A stretch of 6,474 nt of DNA, from positions 1-6,474 of the forward strand of contig CAYLSO010000022.1 of NCBI GenBank assembly GCA_964386525.1, in the 5' to 3' direction. The notes below the pieces were generated by a model. It made no database searches and had not been told where the DNA came from. It saw only the letters and a list, made by a program, of their open reading frames with translations. This DNA is from CAYLSO01 sp964386525 (lineage in GTDB: Bacteria > Eisenbacteria > RBG-16-71-46 > DASYSL01). Within the stretch, counting starts at the first letter, position 1. Every line of letters begins with the position of its first letter. The position numbers and the translations under genes are program-made. Positions 1 to 6,474 of this stretch are shown here, piece by piece.

Positions 1-1969
<1,969 letters not shown>

Positions 1970-2047
1970 ACTCGCCGCCCGGAGCGATGGCGGGCCGCAT
2001 CGACCCGCCGCTCGCGCGGGCGGCCAACGCAGAGAAGGAGCTGGAAG
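1970..2047 (+). other. Short intergenic stretch with mutually exclusive hairpins
   Basis: GGCGGG (1989-1994) can pair with CCCGCC (2004-2009), while CCGCC (2005-2009) can instead pair with GGCGG (2019-2023). Either fold sits just ahead of the Shine-Dalgarno at 2035. This might tune expression of the downstream membrane protein relative to the pump, but in sequence this GC-rich such pairings are expected by chance. Confidence 0.25.
2035..2040 (+). promoter_or_regulatory. Shine-Dalgarno for the DUF2892 gene
   Basis: AAGGAG ends 7 nt before the ATG at 2048. This fixes the start of the small membrane protein and makes it a well-supported gene despite its length. Confidence 0.85.
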
Positions 2048-2260
2048 ATGACCGTCAATGAAGGACTGCGCGCCGTGGCCGGAGCCTTCATCCTCGCCTC
2101 GGTCGCGCTCGGCATCTGGGTGAGCCCGTGGTTCTTCGCCTTCACCGCCTTCGTGGGGCTGAACCTGTTCCAGTCGGCGTTCAGCAAGACCTGCCCGATG
2201 ATGTGGATCCTCAAGAAGGCGGGGTGCCAGGACGATTCGGCGAGGCGGGCGCAGGTGTAG
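2048..2260 (+). CDS. YgaP-type transmembrane domain protein (DUF2892 family)
   Basis: Small inner-membrane protein of 70 aa. It matches the stand-alone form of the two-helix membrane domain found at the C-terminus of the rhodanese YgaP. Visible hallmarks are an N-terminal TVNEGLRAVAG helix start, a hydrophobic first helix (about residues 9-27) ending in VSPWF, a second helix (about 29-44) with TAFVGLNLFQSAF, then CPMMWILKKAGC. Cys49 and Cys60 flank a short amphipathic stretch, and the CP-M-x-x-ILKK-x-G pattern is typical of the family. The length is normal for single-domain members, with no rhodanese part. The ATG has a good Shine-Dalgarno. It lies 78 nt after the RND permease on the same strand with no obvious promoter between, so co-expression is likely. 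Stand-alone members have no settled function; a link to sulfur or thiol chemistry is only inferred from YgaP. Confidence 0.9.
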   Translation: MTVNEGLRAVAGAFILASVALGIWVSPWFFAFTAFVGLNLFQSAFSKTCPMMWILKKAGCQDDSARRAQV

Positions 2261-2303
2261 CCGCGCTCAGAGCGGCGGCCAGGCCGCCGGCTTCGGACAA
2301 ACC

Positions 2304-2334
2304 GACCCGCGGGAGCGCTCGGCCCCCGCGGGTC
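2304..2334. terminator. GC-rich hairpin, probable bidirectional terminator between convergent genes
   Basis: A perfect 10-bp inverted repeat (GACCCGCGGG at 2304-2313 and CCCGCGGGTC at 2325-2334) encloses an 11-nt loop. It lies 43 nt after the stop of the plus-strand membrane protein and 22 nt after the stop of the minus-strand propeller gene. The downstream tails are only moderately T-rich: TTCGCTTC on plus and GGTTTGT on minus, as is common in high-GC genomes. A second compact palindrome, CGGCGGCC-A-GGCCGCCG at 2273-2289, lies just upstream on the plus side and may assist. Position and stem strength support termination; the lack of a proper U-tract lowers certainty. Confidence 0.65.
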
Positions 2335-2356
2335 TTCGCTTCACGGCCGGTAACGG

Positions 2357-3238
2357 CTAGCGGTAACGCGCCTTCATCGAACCCCACGTCGACGGGACGG
2401 TCGGGACCACCCCGCCGCAGTTGCAGGTCCGCGGCTCCACCTCGATGGCGGTGATCTGGTCGTTGTAGGCGTCCTTAGACCACAGTGCGAGCTTCGGCAG
2501 GAAGTTCATCGCGTCGCACTCGAGCCCCTCGTCGCGCCCACCCGGAGTCGAGAAGCCGCCGAGGAAGGCGCCGGTGAACTTGTCGACGCGGAAGATGTCG
2601 CCGAAGCCGTTGTGGCCGACATAGAGCTGACTCCCGATGCCCACCGTCAGGCCGCTGAGGCCGCACATCGCCGAGCCGGCCGCGTTGAGCGGGGTGATCG
2701 TGCGGACCAGGGCTCCGGAGATCGCCTGGAAGACGTACACGTCGCAGCTCACGTCGGGGCTGTGGTAGATCATGTCGTTCGCCGGATCGCCGTCCGCCGC
2801 GTCTTCGTAGGCGAGGCCGTCGGTCAGGCTGATGCCGGGGCCGCCGTCGAACTTGTAGGTGCAGATCCCGGTGACCGGGTCGACCTGGTAGATCTTGATC
2901 GGGCTCTGGCTGTCCGTCCCGGCCCACAGGACCTTGCGCTTGTCGTCCCACGCCATCTCGCCGAGGGTGAGCGGGCCCCCGGCGGCGTCCGCCAGCGAGA
3001 CCGTGCTGATGAGCGCGCCCAGCGCCGTGATCTTGTGCAGGTAGGGCGACTGGTAGTTGGTGTAGTAGAGATTCCCCTCGCAGTCGGCCGCGACGGAGAC
3101 CCCGAGGCCGGTCGGGCTCGGCACCGGCACGGTGACGACGCGCAGCGCGTCGCCCGGCACGGCGTGGGCCGGGATGGCGAAGACCGCGGCGAGAGACAGG
3201 ACGAGCAAGGCCCCGCCGATCTGGTATGTACGCTTCAT
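2357..3238 (-). CDS. Secreted beta-propeller-like protein (NHL/SMP-30-like repeats), function unknown
   Basis: Predicted exported protein of 293 aa. The start is ATG at 3238 because a good Shine-Dalgarno lies just upstream and a textbook signal peptide follows: MKR, hydrophobic core to residue 21, cleavage after PAHA (residue 26). The open frame extends upstream to 3475 but that part is Arg/Pro-rich and unlike coding sequence. The mature part shows repeated propeller-type strands: CEGNLYYTNYQSPYLHKI, MAWDDKRKVLWAGTDS, IKIYQVDPVTGICTYKF, LTDGLAYED, QLYVGHNGFGDIFRVDKFTG and ALWSKDAYNDQITAIEVEPRT. These resemble blades of NHL, SMP-30 or streptogramin-lyase-like propellers. Seven cysteines (53, 126, 165, 192, 241, 272, 274) suggest disulfides in an oxidising compartment. 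The C-terminus ends STWGSMKARYR after a Cys-x-Cys, which looks like a detached tail or sorting tag. It stands alone as a transcription unit between its own promoter region and the convergent terminator. No catalytic residues can be assigned. Confidence 0.8.
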   Translation of the reverse strand: MKRTYQIGGALLVLSLAAVFAIPAHAVPGDALRVVTVPVPSPTGLGVSVAADCEGNLYYTNYQSPYLHKITALGALISTVSLADAAGGPLTLGEMAWDDKRKVLWAGTDSQSPIKIYQVDPVTGICTYKFDGGPGISLTDGLAYEDAADGDPANDMIYHSPDVSCDVYVFQAISGALVRTITPLNAAGSAMCGLSGLTVGIGSQLYVGHNGFGDIFRVDKFTGAFLGGFSTPGGRDEGLECDAMNFLPKLALWSKDAYNDQITAIEVEPRTCNCGGVVPTVPSTWGSMKARYR

Positions 3239-3245
3239 GGATAGA

Positions 3246-3252
3246 CTCCCCT
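3246..3252 (-). promoter_or_regulatory. Shine-Dalgarno for the propeller gene
   Basis: On the minus strand AGGGGAG ends 7 nt before the ATG at 3238. It selects this ATG, directly followed by the signal peptide, over upstream in-frame candidates. Confidence 0.8.
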
Positions 3253-3565
3253 GATGGGCCGACGACTGCCGGCCATGGTATTTGGAGAAGTGGGTTTCGA
3301 CGCGGCCCTTCGAGAAGCTGCGGGGCGACCGCCTGCCGAGGGCGGGGGCCGTACGCAGAAGAAGCCAAGCTCGCCTGGTCCGGGTCCGGGTGGTTCGCGG
3401 CCGATCGGGGTCGTCTGGGGGGAAGAAACCCGGCTCACCTTGCGGCGCCATGGTTTCCGCTCGCCTATCGGGCACAGGGGAGAAAGCAGGAAATCGTCAC
3501 AACGGTCGGCTGCCACCACCTCCTCACAAGGGATACGCAACACTCCCAGCAGACAGGAAGCGCGG

Positions 3566-3595
3566 ACTCTACATCACCGGACGGATAGAAGGCAA
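3566..3595 (-). promoter_or_regulatory. Candidate sigma70-type promoter for the propeller gene
   Basis: On the minus strand TTGCCT (3595-3590) and TAGAGT (3571-3566) are separated by 18 nt, each matching 4 of 6 consensus positions. It lies in the least GC-rich part of the window, in the only large intergenic gap upstream of the secreted propeller gene. The implied start site near 3559 gives a leader of about 320 nt. This is pattern matching only; such pairs can occur by chance. Confidence 0.4.
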
Positions 3596-3684
3596 GCCGG
3601 AATCGTCGGGCCGGGGGTGGGACGGCGACCGAATGGGCAGCCGGGGGTTAGGCGCTGCCAAACTCGGGCTGATCCGCCGAAGGC

Positions 3685-5049
3685 TCAGAGCCCCTCGATG
3701 AGATCGAAGGTCGTGCGCAGCGCCAGGTTCATCGTGAACGAGCCCGCGTCGCGCCCCACCGGCCAGCCGAAGACGATCTTGAAGAAGCTGTCGGGGTCGG
3801 GCACCCCGAGCCGGTAGAGCAGCGCGAAGCCGGCGGTGCCCTTCCAGGCCGCGCCCGGCGGCTTCGAGAACACGACGTCGCGGCGTGCCGGGTCGTCCCA
3901 CACCGCCCCCGCCTGCGCGAAGATCTCCGGCTGCAGCACGACGAAGTCCGGGGGGCGCAGGCCGATCATGCGCAGCACGTCGTGCCCGTAGATGAGGGCC
4001 GCGCTCCCCAGGAGCAGGTGATCGCCCCCGCCGGTCCCGTACTGCAGCGACGGCAGGGCGCGCGACCCGCCGACCTCGAAGCGCCGCTGGCGCGGCGCCG
4101 CCGCCGGGGCCGCCCCGCCCTCGGCCTGGAGCACCGCCCGCGCGTCGCCGGGCAGATCGAACGCCTTGCCGAGCGCGGCGTGCAGACGCCAGCGGTCCGC
4201 GCCGCCGCCGCGCGCCTCGGCCGCGCCCACCATCTGCCAGTCCGGGCGCGAGAAACCCACACCGCCGAACGGCTCGGTGTAGCGGTCGGTGCGCGCCGGC
4301 TCCACCGGCACGACGTCGGCCGCGTGGCCGAAGACGCTCCAGTCGGTGGCCAGGGGCATGGCCCGCTCGTCGGCGTGGCGCAGGCCCGCCGCCACCCGCC
4401 AGTCCCCCGCCCAGCCGGTGAGCCCCGCTTCTCCCCCGCGCCGCTCGTACACGTCCTGCTCGTCGGTGCCGAAGAAGAACGCCTGGAGGCCGCCGTAGTC
4501 GCGCCCGGCGTGCTCGGGCATGAAGGGCAGCGTCTCGCGCGCGTAGCGCGCCTCGAAGTCCACGCGCGGACCGTCGCCGATGCGGGCGCGCGCGAAGCGG
4601 TCGAAGCGCCAGCGGGCCCGCGGGCTGCGCCACAGGGTGCCGCGCCAGCCGACCTGGTAGCGCCCGCCCTGGTCGGAGAAGCCGTACTCGCCGCCCAGCC
4701 GGAAGATCCCTGTGAAGGGCCCGGCCATCTCCGCCACGGCCCCCAGCCTCACTCCCGTCGCCCGGTGGAAGCCCACGATCGGCAGCGGCCGCAGGTCGAG
4801 CCGGTTGCGGCGCGCCCGCGCCTCGTTCCACTTCACCCCGAGCAGCGAGTCGAGCCCGGTCGTGTCGAAGGCCACGCTATTCTCGCCAAAGTAGGCGTCG
4901 GTGGAGTCGGCGAGACCTTGGAGGAAAGAGCCGAGCGAGTCGGCGGGCAAAGCGGCCGCCGGCCCCGCCGGCGCCTGCGCGCGGCCGGGCGCGGGCAGCA
5001 GCGCCACCGCGGCCGCCGCCGCCGAGAGCAGCGCGGTCAGCGCCCTCAC
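3685..5049 (-). CDS. Outer-membrane beta-barrel protein, Omp85/DUF5686-like, no POTRA domains
   Basis: Predicted outer-membrane barrel of 454 aa. The start is taken as GTG at 5049: it overlaps the upstream stop as GTGA, has AGGAG just upstream, and begins a signal peptide (hydrophobic to LLPAPGRAQA, cleavage about residue 26). A longer in-frame extension to 5217 lies inside the upstream gene and is rejected. After a linker (27-80), RNRLDLRPLPIVGFHRATGV resembles the Asn-Arg/Gly entry strand of DUF5686/Omp85-type barrels. Many amphipathic strands follow (for example 115-140, 145-170, 185-200, 208-225, 285-300). RRFEVGGSRALPSLQYGT (322-339) sits where Omp85 proteins have the conserved FxLGGxxxLRGY segment, but the RGY/RGF residues are missing. 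FAQAGAVWDD (377-386) resembles the later Omp85 strand ending in DxG. The protein ends FDLIEGL without a terminal aromatic. Last gene of a three-gene minus-strand operon. Barrel is likely; the Omp85 link is by eye. Confidence 0.75.
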   Translation of the reverse strand: MRALTALLSAAAAAVALLPAPGRAQAPAGPAAALPADSLGSFLQGLADSTDAYFGENSVAFDTTGLDSLLGVKWNEARARRNRLDLRPLPIVGFHRATGVRLGAVAEMAGPFTGIFRLGGEYGFSDQGGRYQVGWRGTLWRSPRARWRFDRFARARIGDGPRVDFEARYARETLPFMPEHAGRDYGGLQAFFFGTDEQDVYERRGGEAGLTGWAGDWRVAAGLRHADERAMPLATDWSVFGHAADVVPVEPARTDRYTEPFGGVGFSRPDWQMVGAAEARGGGADRWRLHAALGKAFDLPGDARAVLQAEGGAAPAAAPRQRRFEVGGSRALPSLQYGTGGGDHLLLGSAALIYGHDVLRMIGLRPPDFVVLQPEIFAQAGAVWDDPARRDVVFSKPPGAAWKGTAGFALLYRLGVPDPDSFFKIVFGWPVGRDAGSFTMNLALRTTFDLIEGL

Positions 5050-5927
5050 TTGCTCCTCACGACGAACACCGAATCCGGGATCCCCTGGTTGATCCGGTAG
5101 TCGGTGCAGAGCAGGGAGAAGTCCATCACCGGCGGCAGCGACTCGCGGCCGAGCTTGCCCATCAGGCGCAGCGCCGAAGTCAGACGCGCCCGCCCCGCGA
5201 TGCGCCCGACCACCCACCAGCGCCCGTCCACGCGCGTGCGCTCGATGACGCAGTTGTCGATGCTCTTGAGGAACAGCGGCGCCGGCGAGCGGTCGCGGTA
5301 CCAGAACTCCTCGCGCACGATGACGAAGTCGTTGGTGTCGATCCAGGCGCGCCCGCTGGGCAGCGGGTCCACCCGCGAGCGCGGCTCGAACTCCACCAGA
5401 TAGACGACGTGGCCGCCCACCAGGTGGCGCTCTCGGATGGTGAAGCGGTAGCCGGCGCGGGCCCGCGGCTCGAAGGCGAAGGCGACGAACTCCTCGCCCA
5501 TGCTGGTGCTCGACGAGACGCGGACGTTGTCCTCGTCCTCGTCCTGCTTGTCGGTGCGCCGCCGCAGCGGCACCTCGCGCAGATGGTCCGGCTTGCGCTT
5601 GTAGACCTTGGCGGCCAGGTCGAGCTTGCGGCGGGGACGCGCGCCGTCGGCGTCGCGGTAGGTGACGAGCGCCACGCGCGTGAAGGACTGGTCCTGCATG
5701 AGCGAGTCGCGGCGCGCCTCGCCCTCGGCGACGCGGCGCAGGATCTCGTCGAGGGTGACGCGCGGCGCCTGCACCACGTACTCGGGCAGCGCCCCCGAGG
5801 CGAACCGGATGGTGTCCTCGACGGCGAGGACAGGCGACCCGCCGCCGGCAGCCGAGGCCGGCGCGACGAGGAGGACCGCCGCGAGGATGCCCGCGGCGGC
5901 GGTGCCGGCTCCGGCCCTAGAACACAC
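5046..5927 (-). CDS. Periplasmic LolA-like (outer-membrane lipoprotein-sorting-type) protein
   Basis: Predicted exported protein of 293 aa. The start is GTG at 5927, overlapping the MCE gene's 3' end by 11 nt. No strong Shine-Dalgarno is visible, so re-initiation is likely. A signal peptide follows (AAGILAAVLLVAPASA, cleavage about residue 26). A helix with EILRRVAEGEARRDSLMQDQ (61-80) leads into a run of long beta-strands: SFTRVALVTYRD, KLDLAAKVYKRKPDHLREV, YRFTIRERHLVGGHVVYLVEF, SGRAWIDTNDFVIVREEFWY and CVIERTRVDGRWWVVGRIAG. The order 'Y-x-V-x-F-x-P, then G-x-x-W-I-D-x-x-(F/Y)-x-I' is that of LolA/LolB-like folds and of the middle part of DUF5686 proteins. These form open half-barrels that bind acyl chains. 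An acidic linker, DEDED (129-133), interrupts the fold. It is flanked by an MCE gene and a barrel gene, so a periplasmic carrier role is inferred. Exact subfamily unknown. Confidence 0.7.
   Translation of the reverse strand: MCSRAGAGTAAAGILAAVLLVAPASAAGGGSPVLAVEDTIRFASGALPEYVVQAPRVTLDEILRRVAEGEARRDSLMQDQSFTRVALVTYRDADGARPRRKLDLAAKVYKRKPDHLREVPLRRRTDKQDEDEDNVRVSSSTSMGEEFVAFAFEPRARAGYRFTIRERHLVGGHVVYLVEFEPRSRVDPLPSGRAWIDTNDFVIVREEFWYRDRSPAPLFLKSIDNCVIERTRVDGRWWVVGRIAGRARLTSALRLMGKLGRESLPPVMDFSLLCTDYRINQGIPDSVFVVRSK
5053..5057 (-). promoter_or_regulatory. Shine-Dalgarno for the GTG start of the barrel gene
   Basis: On the minus strand AGGAG is followed by CAA and then GTG at 5049. The spacing of 3 nt is short, but the GTGA overlap with the upstream stop suggests translational coupling, which tolerates this. 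It supports the GTG over the longer in-frame extension. Confidence 0.55.
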
Positions 5928-6474
5928 TGAACTTGAAGTACCGCTTCGGATTCTTCTGGATGTCGGCGAGCAGCGCGTTGAGCCGCTCGAGCGACTTGGC
6001 CAGCTCGTCGTAGGCGCGCGGGTCGTTGACCGCGCGGCCGGCGCTGCCCCGGTTGGCGTTGACCTTGTCGAAGACCGTGTCGGCGCCGGCGGCCGCCCCG
6101 ACCAGCGCGGTGTAAAGCGCCGGGTCGCGGGCCAACAGCCCGAGCGTGCCCTCGCCGCGGTTGATGCGCGCCGTCAGGCTGTCGAGCTGCGCGGCCATGC
6201 CGGTGAGCGCGCGCGCCGTGCGCTTCTGGCTGTCGTTCATGCCGGTGGCCAGCGTGCTGGTCTCGCGGGAGAGGCGGCGCAGGTCGTCGTACAGGCCGCG
6301 GTCGTTGACCATGAGCCCGAGGCTGCCCTGGCCGTCCCGCACGCGCGCCACCACAGCGTCGAGGTTGCGGGTCAGCTGGTCGAGGTTCTGGATGGCGGCC
6401 TTGCCCTCGGACATCATGGTGGCGAACTCGACCGCCTCTTCGTTCTCGAGCATCTGGCCGGGCGCCAGCGAGCC
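5917..6474 (-). CDS. MCE/MlaD-like lipid-transport protein, N-terminus beyond window
   Basis: C-terminal 185 aa of a protein whose start lies past the right edge; the frame is open to base 6474 and stops with TAG at 5917-5919. MlaD-type proteins are anchored in the inner membrane and form hexameric MCE rings that pass lipids between membranes with an ABC transporter. The visible part is the alpha-helical tail after the MCE domain. It begins GSLAPGQMLENEEA, consistent with the domain exit. Three similar units follow, with a G-x-G-(S/T)-x-G-x-x-x-x-D-x-x-x-Y core: GQGSLGLMVNDRGLY, GEGTLGLLARDPALY and a worn copy NRGSAGRAVNDPRAY (DNA about 6280-6342, 6103-6165, 6001-6063). Heptad-like helices lie between them. 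It ends KNPKRYFKFSVF, a terminal pattern familiar from MlaD-like proteins of non-enterobacterial diderms. It is the first visible gene of the operon with the LolA-like and barrel genes; ATPase and permease genes could lie further upstream. Confidence 0.88.
   Translation of the reverse strand, partial: GSLAPGQMLENEEAVEFATMMSEGKAAIQNLDQLTRNLDAVVARVRDGQGSLGLMVNDRGLYDDLRRLSRETSTLATGMNDSQKRTARALTGMAAQLDSLTARINRGEGTLGLLARDPALYTALVGAAAGADTVFDKVNANRGSAGRAVNDPRAYDELAKSLERLNALLADIQKNPKRYFKFSVF

Larger units (their letters stand above)
3239..3684. other. 446-nt intergenic region: leader of the propeller gene plus 3' flank of the barrel operon
   Basis: I see no convincing gene here. Frames open on both strands but encode Arg/Pro/Gly-rich, low-complexity translations without start signals. 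The right end (3600-3684) follows the stop of the outer-membrane barrel gene. It holds only a weak inverted repeat (GGCAGC at 3636-3641 with GCTGCC at 3654-3659, 12-nt loop) and no T-tract, so a terminator there is doubtful. A promoter-like pair lies at 3566-3595 on the minus strand. Between it and the propeller gene is a leader of about 320 nt. That leader contains a perfect AGGAGG (3519-3524, minus strand) with no start codon at normal spacing. I could not match it to a riboswitch class by eye. Confidence 0.6.

Noticed and set aside
2612..3244. Plus-strand 210-codon frame opposite the propeller gene
   Set aside because: The translation is Asp/Arg/Val-rich without a fold pattern, and the minus strand carries a coherent secreted protein.
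3239..3475. N-terminal extension of the propeller protein to an upstream start at 3475
   Set aside because: The extra 79 residues are Arg/Pro/Ser-rich and would bury a clear signal peptide. The ATG at 3238 has its own well-spaced Shine-Dalgarno.
3235..3543. Minus-strand 102-codon frame ending as ATGA on the propeller start
   Set aside because: Not annotated as a gene: Pro/Arg-rich composition, no start codon properly spaced from the internal AGGAGG, and no recognisable domain. It is kept only as part of the leader finding.
3239..3600. Riboswitch such as c-di-GMP-I or cobalamin type in the leader
   Set aside because: Short stretches such as CGGAAACC and CGCCGCAAGG were suggestive, but the ordered conserved core of these classes could not be found by eye.
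3636..3659. Intrinsic terminator after the barrel gene
   Set aside because: The stem is only 6 bp with a 12-nt loop and no T-tract follows, so it is too weak to call.
3254..3817. Plus-strand frame crossing the intergenic gap into the barrel gene
   Set aside because: The composition is unlike the real genes, there is no ribosome site, and it runs antisense through the conserved C-terminal barrel strands.
3569..4831. Minus-strand 420-codon frame overlapping the barrel gene
   Set aside because: It is a frame-shifted shadow of the barrel gene with Arg/Gly/Ala low-complexity translation.
3982..5100. Long plus-strand open frame of 372 codons opposite the barrel gene
   Set aside because: It is an antisense shadow caused by high GC: the translation is rich in Arg, Ala, Pro and Gly with no domain pattern or ribosome site, while the minus strand encodes a signal peptide and beta-strands.
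5050..5217. N-terminal extension of the barrel protein to 5217
   Set aside because: It lies wholly inside the LolA-like gene and is low-complexity. The GTG at 5049 gives a signal peptide, a ribosome site and a GTGA overlap.

Overview
The window is about 70% G+C and its proteins come from a diderm (Gram-negative-type) bacterium. There is an inner-membrane RND pump, an MCE/MlaD-type protein, a periplasmic LolA-like protein, an outer-membrane beta-barrel and several Sec signal peptides. Codon use is strongly GC3-biased throughout and start codons include GTG. The mix suits high-GC environmental lineages such as Gemmatimonadota, Candidatus Eisenbacteria/Krumholzibacteriota or Myxococcota. No rRNA or other marker is present, so the lineage is inference only.

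Left part, plus strand (1-2260): the C-terminal two thirds of an RND efflux permease enters from the left edge (stop at 1969). After 78 nt comes a 70-aa two-helix membrane protein of the YgaP-TM/DUF2892 type with a strong Shine-Dalgarno. A GC-rich hairpin at 2304-2334 separates this unit from a convergent gene and can serve as a terminator in both directions.

Middle, minus strand (2357-3684): a secreted 293-aa beta-propeller-like protein with a clean signal peptide and a WG-x-x-K-x-x-YR tail at its extreme C-terminus. Upstream of it is a 446-nt non-coding stretch holding a plausible sigma70-type promoter and a leader of about 320 nt.

Right part, minus strand (3685-6474): three tightly packed genes read right to left. 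The first is the C-terminal part of an MCE/MlaD-like lipid-transport protein, cut by the right edge. It overlaps by 11 nt a periplasmic LolA-like protein, which overlaps by 4 nt (GTGA) an outer-membrane beta-barrel that looks like a POTRA-less, divergent Omp85/DUF5686-type barrel. Together they would place one protein at the inner membrane, one in the periplasm and one in the outer membrane. This is a candidate lipid-trafficking or envelope-biogenesis module and the most interesting part of the window. All functional links beyond the family level are inference from gene order and sequence appearance.
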